Notes: a model not told the origin generated them from the sequence alone. Shown: positions 47,700 to 60,714, counted from the first letter of the stretch. The stretch is 64,000 nt of DNA from Inia geoffrensis (GCA_036417435.1 CM070905.1:66915092-66979091); one strand, 5' to 3'. Numbers and translations are program-made.

Positions 47700-49500
47700 A
47701 TGACAGAAACGTGGCTTTTCACTTTCTCTTCTATTCTCTGTTTCTTTCATTGGCATGCCTTGTAACCTGCACTGTAATCCTCTGGGACTTGACTCCTGGT
47801 AACGTGGTAATAGTTAACTGCATTGCTCTTGGGGACGAGAGTAAGTGTAAAGGGTACAACTGAGTATTTTGGAAACAATCCCAGTCCTAGAGTTGATTGT
47901 GACTTGGAGAATTTGGGTCACTGTGTTTGTACCTCAGATGTAATCCATCTGGGACAGTCGTCCTCATCTTAGGTATACCATTTATTTTTATTTTAAAATT
48001 AAGCTTTTTATTCAAGGAATATTGATGTATCGAGTTTATAATTAATCATTATACTTCCTTGGGAAGGAAATATTTATGTATTGGAAAGAAAATGGGGACT
48101 ATGATGAGGTGTAGTTCTTTCACTATTATTCTGTATATTTTCATCAATTTGCTTTTGTATCTACAGTGAGATGTACATCTTTGATAATTAGTAATTCAAA
48201 AAGTTTGTAATTCGTCTGTCATTTCTCCTGAGGAAGTGAGAGGAAAAAAGTGCTTCATTTTTAACACATATATACACCTCAACCAGCACTTTTAAGAACT
48301 ATATCTACCCATGTATATCTGTATCTGTATCTCCATATCTCCATCTATCTATATATGTTTATACAGATACATTTCTTTAAGGAAAAAATAAAGGCAGACC
48401 AAAAGAGGAAGGGGAATTATCAGACACTAAAAACAGAGCAAAAGAAAAGTGAGAGGAGTGAGTGTCAAAAACACTTTAAATGCCAAACTCAGTACCATAT
48501 ACAATATTCTCCATGAAAATTGGAGAATATTTATTCTTTTGTAGGATACAATGTGTTTACAAACATTGAACTTGTACCACGTCATGAAATAAGTCCCAAA
48601 ACACTTCAAAGAATTTCTTTCATTTAGAGAATTCAGGCAAAGGGCAAAATTAAAATAAATAGCCATATTTTTAAAAAAGAAAAATAAAAGCTGTGTGCCA
48701 AGTGTATGTTGTCCAGAGAGCTGAGACTGAGACAAAGACCTAATTGCCTGTCGTTTGTGTGGGTGGGTGAGTGAGTGAGTGAAACAGTCAAGAAGGATTA
48801 CTACTGCACTTTGCTTGTTCCCCATCCCATGGGACCTTCCTTGTAAGACGTCTCATAAAACGTCTTTCAAAACTCTCCTCTTTGGAGGCATTAACATGCC
48901 TGCACCTGTGAGTGGCATCGTCAGGGCCCTCCCTTTACACTCCAGGCAGTGATTTACACCTGCAGGAAGCCTGACAAAGCCTCCACTGTCCTGCCTGCCT
49001 CCTCTGTGTCTGTAGCAAGAGACGAGCCTGAGAGGATGTGCAGGAGATGAAGAGGGGTCTGACAGAGAACGCTGAGAAATACAAATAATGGGACATTTTG
49101 AAATCTCTTGGATATAAGAGAGGGAATAATACTGAAGAAAATCTATTGATAACATTTAATTTACTAAGCTGGGCAGTGTTTTATTCAACTTTATATTTCA
49201 TATGTCATAAATACTATTTCGTATGTATGAAATATTTCATAATAAATTTAAACCAAGTAATATGCTGCTTCAGAAGTCTGCTGTTTTCACATATTAATTT
49301 GCACATCAACTTTACTATTCGGTGATTTAAAAGTATTCTGGTTGGGATTCCACTGAAAGCATATTGAACACTGTGACACACGAGGGAAAACCAGTCGCTG
49401 GTTTTCAAAAGCTGTGTGTGCCTTCTAATCGTTCTTGTTTCCTTTTATGTTTTTCTGGAGAATCTTAAACTCCTCTTCAGGTATAATCTGCACGTTTCTT
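47700..49500. other. No gene; simple repeats
   Basis: A TATCTG/CTATCT-type repeat lies at 48300-48350 and a GTGA/GTGG run at 48757-48783. A GC-richer block lies at 48890-49060. The 132-codon minus frame at 48427-48825 and the 100-codon frame at 48853-49155 have no recognisable domains. Confidence 0.4.
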
Positions 49501-49520
49501 GTTAAGATTTTTCCCAAGAA

Positions 49521-50704
49521 TTTTTTTTTGGTGTGTACCCATTTAGTTTTATTGTAACAAAGCAACTTGTACACTTTTAGCGAGCGTTTAAAACTGAGCC
49601 TCATCTTTCCTGTGAAACAAAAAGAAAAATTTTTAAATAAACAGGAACAAAGTTACAATAGAGAATGTCAATTGCAAATAAGATCCTACAGGATCTGCTA
49701 ATTCTGCCATCCAGTGGCAGGGCTCAAGTCATCATTAAGAGAGAATTTTATTTTAAAAGTATCATCTTAAAACAGCAAGGATGTCTATTAATCATTACAA
49801 TTAAACATGCCAAAGGAGAAGCCATGTTGTCAAAATTCCCCCTTAACCCATCCAAACATCTCAAACCCACGCTTTGCTGACCTTCTTTCTGTAACCCCAT
49901 TTTTTAAAGTTTTTATTTCTTTTTTTTTTTAAATAAGAGAAAGCAGACAGATACGTGTTGGTAAATGCTAACTGTCCATATTCACATAGAGACACAGTGT
50001 AATCTCTGAGTCCGATATACAGAGAAAGGCGGAAAAAAGCTAGAATCCTATGTACTACTACACAGGGGCCTAGCACCTTTCAGCTTGCAGCAGAGCTAAG
50101 GGAGCAGAGCTTTTTCTTTTCTGCCACCGACAGAGCAAGGCGGCATTGATTCCAGAAAGTTTTTGTTGAGACAGAGAGGGATAGAAATGAATTTGGAACA
50201 GAAAGGCATAGAGATTCTTTTCTCACTGAATTCTGCTCAAGGTATTTCCCCCCAAAATAAGTTGTGAACCATGGTATAAAGGAGAAGAGAGACCTCAAAA
50301 GCAGGGCAGCTGAGCAAAAGACAACTTGCTCACAGGGCCTGGAGAAATGTTAAAACGGAAGGTTGGAATCCATCCGTGTTCCATTAGTCATCTTCTCCTT
50401 CATCTTCCTCTCCTTCCTCACCCTCATCATCATCTTCACCTTCATCGACTTCTTCATCCGTAATCCTTCTTCCCCTTCTTCATCGTCATCTTCTTCTCCT
50501 TCCCCTTCCTCATCAACCGTGTCAGGACCAAGTGGTACTCTGATGGATTTGGCCAGATATCATGTTTGATGACCTCTCCTAACTCATCTGCACCTGCCTC
50601 AGAGCGATCAGTGAACCAGGTAAGAAGCTCTCTGATTCTTCAAGCTGCCTCTTGCTGCTGCCTTTATTCTGCGTTTGACTTGAACATTTTGTCAGATCCT
50701 TTCC
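49521..50704 (-). pseudogene. SET: SET (I2PP2A / TAF-I) processed pseudogene, 5'-truncated
   Basis: The minus strand carries the 3' part of the SET histone-chaperone mRNA. From about 50704 it reads GKDLTKCSSQTQNKGSSKRQ, then (shifted one base) [18 protein letters not shown] (DIWPNP at 50544-50561), then the acidic Asp/Glu/Gly tail to a stop at 50384-50386. At least three indels break the frame: before FTWFTD, after YHLV and inside the acidic tail. The long SET 3' UTR follows to its end (acaataaaaatgg-like text near 49540, with an A-tail seen as T at 49521-49529). Introns are absent. The flanks ttcccaagaatt (49511-49522) and ttcctaagaatt (50701-50712) are a 12-bp target-site duplication with one mismatch. 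It is a dead retrocopy. Confidence 0.95.
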
Positions 50705-50712
50705 TAAGAATT

Positions 50713-52808
50713 GGATACTGAGGGTTGTTATCACAAGTGGAGCCCTTTAGCTCACCGTTTCAAACAGAAAGGCTTTACATCTTGATACATTAGTTCTGTA
50801 ATGGGCCATCAATTTGAATTCTCTTAATTTTTTCTGACTTTATTTTATTCAATTCATGGTTGGCAATCATCATTTCTAACTAATGGTAATTGTGTAGAGG
50901 AAGATTTTATGTTTTTGGAAGTAGCTACCTAATGAGGTGATTGTTTCGTCAGTCAGGTGATCAAGGAGATGACCCACGGCCATCTGGGCATGCAATGCAG
51001 GAGGATCCTACTTCAAGGAAGGATGCCTGTAGATGATAAATGTCTTGAATTGTAAGATTCAGTGCTTATAAGAGTACCCAGAAATAAAATCTTCAGACGC
51101 AGTTTCTTAATAATACTGCCATCTCTGTCGAATATGAACAGCACCTTAACTGTTTGTCTACTTTCAGTGTTTTATGCAAATGCCCTGTCACCTAAATAAA
51201 AGTGAAAATAACAAGCCCTGAAGTAAAATTTGTAGTTGCACAGGAAACCCTGCCTTTCTCTTTTGTTGGCTGAAATTGATTAAGGTTAAGATTATCCTGA
51301 GTTTCCACCATGACAAAGAAAATAAGCACCAAATTATTTCAGAATAATAAGCTTTTACTAAAAAACAAATGCTGCAAAACCCATTTTACGTCTTACCAGC
51401 CAAACTAAATACAAGTTGTCAGAAAGTAAACTTTCTACACAGAATGGGGTGTTTAGGCAAACAATGAAATGTATAGATTATTTCCATTTTTAGTATTAAA
51501 TAGAAATGATTGAACACATTTTCCTTTAGTTGTCTATCGCTTTACACAATAAGCCCATAAAAATGCAGTAGAAATAAAGAGTCCATGTTATCAAGAAATT
51601 TGGTCGGTATCATCCTCCATGATTTTGGAAGAATACTTCATTTCTTTGGACTTGTTGCTGCCCTATATTTAAATAAATAATGCTAATTATAAATGAAGAC
51701 AACCATATTGTGAAGTTTCCCCCTTTCACTGGGGAAGACTCAACAAATGCTTGAACCTTTGTTGTGTAACACAATCTGTCTGAACACTCAGCATTTCTTG
51801 GAGATAAAATTCGATGTTTCTGGATATCTTCACGCCTAATTTGCACAAAACTGCATACTCATGTTATGTCAATATCACTGTCAAAAGATGGTGGGGAGTT
51901 GAAGAATCAACTTAGAAGACTCAATGAATGAAAAAAGTGAAAACACATGGCTTTTGAAGCTTTCTCCTAACTGTATTTCCCGTCAGTTTCTCTGGGGAGA
52001 AGAGACCACGTTGCATAAATTTGGAATCAAGTTACCTTCCATTTTAGTCTACAAATTCCTGTCATAAGCTCTGATTTTAATAAATATAAGTGCTTCCATT
52101 AGAATTACAAATGTTTTTATACTCCTATTACATTTGCTGTGATTTTGATTCTTTTTAATTTAAAAATAAGTCAGACACAAAATACACTTTGAAGAAACCA
52201 GGCTTACGGACCACATGCTTGCTTAAATAGATGAATAGCAATTGCCTTAGCACCTTTAGTTAAAGTTGTTGACAGCATCTGACTTGAATTTGTTTTAATC
52301 TGAGCAGACATGATTTGTTGAAGGCTGTAGCTCTGAACACTAACCTGAGGTAGCTTGTAGATCGTAGGGAAAAGTTCCTACAGCAGCACGTCAGGGTGAC
52401 TTTGACCTAAGCAAGTTTCTAAAGGATAAAGGCCCACTTCTTCATCATGCGCTTGGATTTAAAATGCTATTCTTTTGCCAGTCATTTGGAAGTGATTGAA
52501 ATAATGACTTAGATCAATTAAACATTCCTTAAAAAATAACCTAAAATGAGATTCACATCGTGTTTCAAATACATTTTACTTTGTGGCTTATATTTATTCT
52601 TGGAAAATTATTGAGAAATTATTTTCCCCTCCAAAACCACAGACGACGTACAACTGAATACGATTCTACGCCCTAATGACTTGGAGCCGGAAGAATTCCT
52701 ATAACTCAAGCTAAGATTTTTCTACTGCTTTGACCTCAGAACTTTTTAGGTGATTGTCTACCCCTGCACCACTGTTACAATTTTGTAAAGTGAAAGAAAG
52801 TATAAAAA
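50713..52808. other. No recognisable feature
   Basis: AT-rich single-copy-looking DNA. The 78-codon minus frame at 51610-51846 has no domain. No repeat family is clear. Confidence 0.45.
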
Positions 52809-52819
52809 GTGAAAACTTG

Positions 52820-53031
52820 GGGCTTCCCTGGTGGCGCAGTGGTTGAGAGTCCGCCTGCCGATGCAGGGGACATGGGTTCGTGCCCCGGTCCGGGATGATA
52901 CCACATGCCGCGGAGCGGCTTAGGCCCGTGAGCCATGGCCGCTGAGCCTGCGTGTCCGGAGCCTGTGCTCCGCACCGGGAGAGGCCACAACAATGAGAGG
53001 CCCACATACCGCAAAAAAAAAAAAAAAAAAG
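52820..53031 (+). mobile_element. CHR-type SINE
   Basis: Complete plus copy with an 18-nt A-tail and a perfect 11-bp target-site duplication (gtgaaaacttg, 52809-52819 and 53032-53042). The 142-codon minus frame at 52711-53139 is a readthrough of this SINE. Confidence 0.96.
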
Positions 53032-53044
53032 GTGAAAACTTGAA

Positions 53045-53535
53045 GAGAAACCTTTAAACAGTGACAGTCTTGCTACACTTTTTAAAAAGCCCTTACTTAA
53101 TACCTTGTTATTCAGCCCACACACATGCACAGGTGACACCCCAACAGTGACATATAGGGGGTGTTCACAGTGGGAACAATGGTTTGCATTGGCTCCTAGT
53201 GACTTCTCTGTTATTTTTCAAGTTGTTGACTGAGTTTTAGACTTCTTCCTGTTTATATATATATTATTTTCTTAATGTTTTTGTTATATTGGACATTCTC
53301 AAAGTAACGTATTGGTAATTAAAATATACCATTCTATATAATCCTATCATCTTGCATATGAGTAATCTGCTTTGTAAAAGATAATTATTAATTATCTAGA
53401 TAATACATTTTCCATTTGATAAACATTTTTCATTGCTACCTTTTTCTAGTCTTAGGGCATTTCTACCTCTTATATTCCACTAAGCAATTCTAACAGAAGC
53501 TTGTTTGCAGCATTATCACTTAGTTATTCAAATAT
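53045..53535. other. No recognisable feature
   Basis: AT-rich spacer with short A/T alternations. Confidence 0.5.
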
Positions 53536-53539
53536 TCTA

Positions 53540-53690
53540 ATACTTTTTTGCATTTATTCAGCTATTATTTATTGAATGCCTACTGTCTGCCAGGCAACAT
53601 TCCAGGCACTGATATTTAGTGAGCTAAGCGTACGTGATGCCTGCTACTACAAAATTATCATCCAGTGAAACTAATGAAGCCCTATTTAAA
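53540..53690 (-). repeat. L2-like LINE 3' end
   Basis: The text ttattgaatgcctactgtct, gccaggcaacattccaggca and tgatatttagtgagctaagc is a reverse L2 3' end. A second similar scrap (aaatgtgccagacaatgtat, cacaagggattacagaaata) lies at 53726-53830. Confidence 0.6.
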
Positions 53691-53834
53691 ACATGGCATG
53701 AATAGAATGTAAAGGTTATTTTTTATTTATTTCACAAATATCTATTTGGAATTAAAATGTGCCAGACAATGTATTACTTCACAAGGGATTACAGAAATAA
53801 GACATTTTAAATAACTTACAATTCAAAAAGAGAT

Positions 53835-54950
53835 GTTAAATTTAGGTACATAGGGCAAAGAATGATCAAGTTCCACAAAGGAGATCAAAACATACTGGAA
53901 GACTGAACTACTTATTTATTTGTATTAAAAACATAGTATGGGTCAAATGTTATACTAGGGAGATAGGGAATCAAATGTGCATCAAAGGATGGATGGATGA
54001 GGTTTGGCGGAAAGAGAGGGTTAGAGTTAAGCTTTCTGGATAAACAGAAAAAAAACTTCAGGGTACAAAGTTGTGAGAACAGTGCCAGTGTGCTCCAAGT
54101 GTATTCTGGTAGACTGAAGAATGAAGTCCATGGTCAGCAGATGTTATCAGGTACAATACAATTAGAAAAGGAGGTTAGAATCACGGTGTTAAGGATTGGA
54201 CCTAATTCTATAGATTGCGAACTGTTATAAAATATTTTGAACCCATCGTCTTAGTTGTACTTCAGTAATAATAATTAATCTGACTATTAAGAAGTTGGTG
54301 AATCTATGTAATGAAGGAAAAATTGAATGTGAGGACAGCAACTTCTGTTTGAAGCAGGTTTAATTTGAAGTATCAGGGAGATGTGTGGTGGGATAGATCT
54401 AGGAGGCAGTAGTATTTAAGGGTTAATCTCTCTAGAGAGTGGTCGGAATTAGCAATATGATTTGGAAATCAGCTATATCTAGGAAAAGCCAAGGGGGTGA
54501 CTTCTGTCAGCCACAGTAAATGCGAAAAAGATCTTGCGATTTAGCTCTGGCTAATTTTTTATTTGTAAAGTAACTCCAGCTCATGCAGGACTCCCAGTGT
54601 CAGGTGCTATTTTGTTTGTTTTTCATTTTTCTCATTTTTATGTTTCCTATTCTTAGTGGCCAAGATGACCTTAAGGTTTCCCTTAGCTTGACTAAACTTT
54701 AAACAGGTTTTTTCCTGACTCTCGTTTCCTGACCTCTCTTTTTTTTAGAGCATTTAGTCTAGAAAACTTAGAATTATAAATCCTTTCTCTGCCCCTTTGA
54801 GATATAAGTTTTCTCCTAGCCTCTTCCTAGCTTTTTAACCCAGGAACATCTTTCTCAGGGACCTGTGAGTCACTACTTTGAAATGTAATCATCAAGAAAG
54901 AGCCCCTAGCTTTCAGTTTCTGTTGGGGGGCAGGGTATGAGCCTAACTTT
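53835..54950. other. No gene recognised
   Basis: Moderately AT-rich. The 77-codon frame at 53997-54230 shows no domain. Parts of 54100-54480 may be another decayed repeat. Confidence 0.4.
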
Positions 54951-54954
54951 CATA

Positions 54955-55160
54955 CAGACAATTAGCAAATACCAAGGGCCTACTGTATGGGTGGTTTAAG
55001 CCAGTCACTTTATGTCCACCTCTCTTTGTTCAGCTCAGAAAGGTACAAGTGTGCACATGACTCAGACTTCAGTGAATTAGTGGATGACAATTGTTTGTGC
55101 ACAGTGATCATTTTTAGTGGGCATGGCTTTGCCCAGACAGAATGAGACCCCAGTCTTTAT
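54955..55160 (-). repeat. MIR SINE remnant
   Basis: Reverse MIR-like order starting attagcaaataccaagggcc, then tactgtatgggtggtttaag and ctcagaaaggtacaagtgtg. Diverged. Confidence 0.45.
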
Positions 55161-55339
55161 TAAGTGATTGGGTAGTGTGATGAAATGTTATGATCCGCAT
55201 GCCTAGGGAGTTAATCAGGCACGAGAAATAGAATGTTTTATTCTATACTCAGACCTAAACTTAGTCTCCCATTAAGAGACTAATTTTGCTTCTGTTTCTT
55301 TTAGCTTTGTACACTATTGTGAGAGTCATATAATAGTGA

Positions 55340-55480
55340 GTAGGGAGGACGGTTAAGTGGTACTGTTTGCCTCATTGGTTTAAGGATCAAATGAGGTAAT
55401 TTGCATAAAGCTTTTAGCCTGGCGACTGGCATATTGTGATAATCATTTTGTGTTAACTATTGATACTATTTTTCTCCTCT
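55340..55480 (+). repeat. MIR SINE 3' half
   Basis: The text ggatcaaatgaggtaatttg, cataaagcttttagcctggc and actggcatattgtgataatc matches the plus-strand MIR 3' half. Confidence 0.6.
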
Positions 55481-55664
55481 GTCCTGCAAATCCACTATAT
55501 GAGAAATAAACACATTTTATACTTCTCTAATTTTGAGGAGTTTTCTAAACTTCTTCATTTTCTTCCATTATGATTTCCTCCATTTCTATGTAAGACTTTT
55601 TCTCCAATACAAGAGAGTGTCTAAAAATGTCTGTGAACTTTCTTCCTTCCTAAATCGGTAAAAA

Positions 55665-55795
55665 GTATCATCTACTCATTTATGAATCCAGTCAACAGGA
55701 TGTGTTGGACACTGTGGTTGGTGTTGGAAATACAGACTTGAAGAATGAAATCAGTTTCCAGCCCTTAAGGAGTTGGTAAGGGGTCACAGGATTGA
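55665..55795 (-). repeat. L2-like LINE 3' end
   Basis: The text gtgttggacactgtggttgg, gttggaaatacagacttgaa and ccagcccttaaggagttggt fits a reverse L2 3' region. Confidence 0.5.
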
Positions 55796-55909
55796 TGCTT
55801 GACCCCAGTGAGACGATGACATGGCCTGCAGAGAGCTAGTGCTCTTGATAACAAGGCTTCCTGGTAATTGCTAGGGTTCTTGATTATTATGTGAGGCTGA
55901 GAAAGGCTT

Positions 55910-55911
<2 letters not shown>

Positions 55912-55965
<54 letters not shown>
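55912..55965. repeat. (GT)n microsatellite
   Basis: Twenty-seven uninterrupted GT units, the longest in the window. Confidence 0.97.
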
Positions 55966-55967
<2 letters not shown>

Positions 55968-56089
55968 GGGGTTAAGGAGAGAGGAGAGATCTGCAGGCTG
56001 GGGCAGAAGCCAGAGCCCTAGTGGGGGTGAGGAGGACATCTACATAAGGGAGGTGATTTATTCATAAAATATGAAGTTAAAAACAATAG

Positions 56090-56500
56090 AGAATGAAAAG
56101 TTTCTCCTCAAATCTCTTCCACATTCAACAAGTAACCACTATTATTAGCCACTGTTTATCCTTCCAGAGGTGATTTTTTTATGCATAGTCAAACCAACAA
56201 TTAAGTATTATTTTCCCTCTTTTCGAAAGAAATGATAGCACATATGCCCATTCTTTCACGCTGCTTTTTTTTTCCCACTTAACATCTTGAAGCTTTTTCC
56301 ACATCAGCACGTGGAGTACTTTCTATTTCATAGATATAGTTCCAGTATATTTCATTATCTTCCATACTTTTTAACAACTCCTTTGTGGACATTTAAGCTG
56401 TATAAATCTTTTGCTTTTATATATAATACTCTAGTGAATATGAATAATCTGTAAATATATCTCATAGCTGTCATTACAGATGCCATACTTCTTTTTGTCA
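56090..56500 (-). mobile_element. Old LINE-1-type 3' region remnant
   Basis: Shares the order of the copy at 40690-41260: aagtaaccactattattagc, cacttaacatcttgaagctt, tttccacatcagcacgtgga and ttgtggacatttaagctgta. Diverged and non-coding. Confidence 0.55.
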
Positions 56501-56504
56501 TCTG

Positions 56505-56895
56505 TATATTTTATTGTTAAATCACCGTGACGAACTTTAGGGTTGGTTAACTGACTGCTTAGGATTCCACAGGTCAAAGCTGTAAACTGAATATGAGTGT
56601 TTGGGTTTGAAGTATAGAATTATAATCTCTAAGATGCAGCTCCTTATTGGTTTAAAAAAAAAGAAGAAAAAGAAAAAGGAAGGAAGAGGGTATTTTTGTG
56701 TGTGTGCTTGAAGTTTTTGTTTTTTTTAAAAAATTTTTTAAAGCATGTACCTTTCCGAGTTCTTATAGTAATTTAAATAATTTAAAAATTTCCTAGAAGT
56801 ACCTTCGAATTTTATGAAGATTGGGCTTGTCCATCCTTGAACATTTTCTTAAATAGCATTGTGGAGTGCCCCTTTTATATTTCTAGCTTACTCTA
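56505..56895. other. No recognisable feature
   Basis: Contains an A/G-rich run (56655-56690) and T-runs. Nothing else supported. Confidence 0.45.
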
Positions 56896-56899
56896 TGTC

Positions 56900-57040
56900 T
56901 TTCCTTTACCGTCCCCATAAGGATATAAGCTAGTGGATGGCAGGGGCAATATCCTGTCATTATAGATAATTTCCAAAAGTATCAAAACAGTGCTTTGCAA
57001 ATAATATACTTCTATGAATGCTTGTTGAATGCTCTATCTT
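56900..57040 (+). repeat. L2-like LINE 3' end
   Basis: The text ctagtggatggcaggggcaa, aaacagtgctttgcaaataa and cttctatgaatgcttgttga matches the plus-strand L2 3' end. Confidence 0.65.
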
Positions 57041-57044
57041 AATT

Positions 57045-57450
57045 TGTTCTTCCAATTCACAGAGTTTGCTTGCCTATTCTGTTATTGGACGCATGTTATA
57101 GGAGCTTAATATGGATATGATTAGCTGTGACTAGAATTCCACTCAGAGAGTCACATACAGACACCTACATAAACTGATTGACAAGTCATGAAGTATATTC
57201 GTCTTGATTGACAGGCACACACCTTTGTGTGAAAGAAACAAAGAGAGGGCTAGATGCAGTGGTGTGCCAGAGTTTGCTTTACTGTTTTGTGAGAGCTCAT
57301 TGCGCTCACCCTCTTCTCAATTCCGCTTTTCATGATGTCTCATGGGTGGCTTGAAATTACATCATAGAAATCAGCAGGCACTGCAAATCTGGGTTCCCCC
57401 TCCCTTCCCAGGATATCAGTGTTTAAACATTTAAGGACACTGCCACTGGC
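57045..57450. other. No recognisable feature
   Basis: Spacer between L2 and MIR remnants; no support for any gene. Confidence 0.45.
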
Positions 57451-57454
57451 TAGA

Positions 57455-57605
57455 TGGTAGTGTGTTTTAAACACATTAACCCATTTAATCCTCACAGCCA
57501 CCTAATGAAATAGGTAGAGGAAAATCCTCTTGTTAAGTCCACTTAATAGATGGCTAAACAGGGCCTAGGTAAAGAAACACGGTGACAAAGAACAAAGAAG
57601 CAAGG
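57455..57605 (-). repeat. MIR SINE remnant
   Basis: Reverse MIR: attaacccatttaatcctca, cagccacctaatgaaatagg and tggctaaacagggcctaggt. Confidence 0.65.
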
Positions 57606-57609
57606 CTGG

Positions 57610-60600
57610 CTGCTGTAAAGTTATAATGCAAAAGCAAAGCATCCACTGGAACAGAATTAGTTACATGTAGTTATTATCTTTTTGTTAAACATTGACCGTG
57701 ATTATTGAGATCATAATTACCTCGAGTCTTTCCATTTCTCTCTTATATTTCCTATACAGGGAATATTTCTGAACACATCTCGATTTTACAAATACTTTTT
57801 TCTTCAACACGTAATTGCACAGTTTATTATTTTGATAAATGCAGAACCCAGACTAACTTCTGCTTTTCCTTTTGGCTTCTGCATAGTACACCGTGGGCAA
57901 TTGCTGCATTGTAGCAGTTTGAGAGAATTTATTGCTCTCTAGACTATGATTTATGTATAATGGGAATGATACCTTTTGAAGTCCATGGTATGAGTTTGTG
58001 TACTGTTCATTTTTTTCTTTGCTACTTGGCAGTCCATCAACAGTATTTATGTCTTGTTCATGGTAGGTGAAATGAGTGTTTCATGAAGAATTTTGAGCCA
58101 CAAATAATTTGTTATTCACTCTAGTATGCACAGATGCAGTATTGTCCAAGAATGCTTCTTTACGTCAATAACATAAAATCCAAATACAAACTTGTAAATA
58201 CAAAATTGTTGGAAAAGTTCTCTGAGTAGAATTTTATTTCTTAAAATATGAATGCCCAGCTCTCTGTAGAAGTGATGGTAGGACCATTGAAGACAGAGAA
58301 TTTTAAAACTTGCCTTCTCCCAACCACTCAATAGAACATTTCAGGTCAAGCTTACCTTGGGCATGAATCATTATTGTCACCCACTGATTGCCTGAATCCC
58401 AGATCCTGTGTCTATTCCTGTCATCCAGGGGGTGCAGCCTTTATTTGAACCTCAAGAAGAGAGAATGCAGAGGGGCCCCTCAACCAAAGTGATCCATTTA
58501 TGGAAGGAAAGCAAAAACACAATATAGTTCCACCAGAAGGTCTCTGAGTAGTCCTGTAGGAAAAACCTATTTGAGTTTTTATCCTAAAATTTCACAGGTG
58601 TTATTCAATATGATAACTGTTAACAACTCATAGCACAGTAATGATTGGTATATAATTGTTGGAAAATGCTAACCTTACAATGAAAATGAAAACCTTCCTC
58701 CTTAGTATTGGATTATTAGCTATTTTACCCCGATAGTCTTTGAATTCTTATTTTTACTATGTGGAAATTTCAAATTGGTATCTTCTAGAGTCATTAATAA
58801 TATGACTACCGTTAAACAACTCAGTATATATGAGTTACCTCATTGTTTTAAAATCAAAGAGCTGTATGCTCCAATACCATCTATGTACCGATCTGTTTTA
58901 TAACATTTCTAATAAAAACATTTAATGAGCAAAAAGCCACATCATTTAGATTTAAGCAACTGACTAAAGAGCTCTGCTAGTACATACAACCATTTCTTTG
59001 TGTAACAGAGGAGGCACGAGTAGGTAAAGTTTCTTTGTGGAGGGCAAGATAGTCAACACTCTAGGCTTCGAAGGAAAGAGACAAATCTGAGGATGTTATG
59101 TGGGTACTTCTACAACCATTTGAAATGTAATCATTTGAAAATACTAAAACCCTTTGCAGCACACAGCACACACGAAACAGGTAGCAGGCCAGATGTGGCC
59201 CCTGGGTCATAGTAGTGTGTTAGTCTTGGGAAAAGAGCACCTCTAAAAGTGGGGTGAAATGAGGTTTCTCATTCAGTCTCCAGAGTGCATTGCATTGCTA
59301 GAGACCACACTGCTTGGTCATAATCTGAAGCCCAGAAATCCAGTCTGTTCCCTTCCATGATCAACTTTTCTCCTTCTTAAGTGCTTAGGGGGCCCAGAAA
59401 GTGTACCTCAATGGACAGAGGGTGGCATGTGTTCAGTCCTGTGTCATGCTCTAAATGGTGAAGGAGCTGTTGGTGCAGCCTGTGATCTGGGGTTGGTGAA
59501 TGTGTTTTAATGGCGGTGAGTGGGAGGAAGCCCCAGGTCCCACCCGTAGCCAAGATATCGTCTTGCCTTGGTAAACATGAGAGTCAACGGTCTGGTTTTC
59601 TCTCAGTGAAGATTCTCATCCGTGTATCGCAGTGCCTTTCCGTTAATCCTTCTTTGACCCCCCCTCGCTCTGCCACTGTCCTGCAGATATTTCAGTTCAC
59701 ATGTACAGTCACTTTCCTAGTGACAGGGTGGCCCCAGGAGACTATCTGAGCAGCGAAAGTTTCTGCCACAAATGGGACCAAGAAACCCTTCTTTCTGTTT
59801 TTATCTCTTACTTGGGTGAGCTGTCCGGTCCTGCCTCTGCCCCTGATCATTTCATTAACCTAGCTTCATCTGTTGTTGCATTGGCCCTTTCCACCTCCAA
59901 AAGAGGCTTGTATGTAATCCTTCCATGCTGTAAGGTCAGAGCTTCTTATCAAATTGGTCTACTACCTCCTTAGGCCCTGGAAGCAAGGCATAAGGTGCTT
60001 TTGTCAAACCCTTGCAAAAAGAATGATCTTTGTGCACACTTCTCCCAGGACAGTGGATGCTGCTGTCCCCATTTTATTGTGAGAGTGTCAGAGTGATTCT
60101 TCATGGTATATCTGCTTAAGGGAGACTTTCTGTTCATTGCTGAAACTAAAAAAAGCTGTTGGCATTCTGTCTTGCTAAAGATGATTTAAATGCAAATTTA
60201 ATGTGTGAAAAATGTATACATTCATGGCAAGTGTCAGTGCACAATATTGAGGAGCATAGTGAAAATTTTTCTACTGAAATTTGTTTAGGGGCCCAGAGTT
60301 TATATTTGTAATAATGGATTTATCTTATTATTTACTTTGTGGAATCTCTAATTAAACACATTTCAAGATTTTCTCAAGGCCAGGTAGGCCATAAAATGTA
60401 CATTACCAAAAAAAGTGGTACTCATGGAGCATGTTAATGTCACAGAATTGTAGCTTCTGGAAATCTGCAAGCTGGTCATTGAACAGTCATTCCTTGCAAA
60501 GTTGGATTTGTGATATATTGTGACTAATGCATTTTAACATCATTACTTCCTGTTTTGGTCTGGTTAATATGTGAAAATAATTGGTTTCTGTCCTAGTAAT

Positions 60601-60714
60601 CATTTTGGTATGTGGTCTTCGGAATGAAAATAAGTACCTTTGCTATTTTTTATGGGTTAGTTTCCAGCAGAACAATTAATTAGAACATTGTTATCTTTGT
60701 TATCAGAATTCATA
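57610..60714. other. Long stretch without recognisable repeats or genes
   Basis: About 3.1 kb. The part 59250-60060 is GC-richer than its surroundings and holds two overlapping plus-strand frames (59510-59749 and 59701-59973), neither with a domain or a clear splice context. I see no repeat family. A conserved element or decayed pseudogene cannot be excluded by reading alone. Confidence 0.4.

Noticed and set aside
50363..50569. Ser/Pro-rich plus-strand frame of 68 codons
   Set aside because: It is the antisense reading of the acidic tail of the SET pseudogene.
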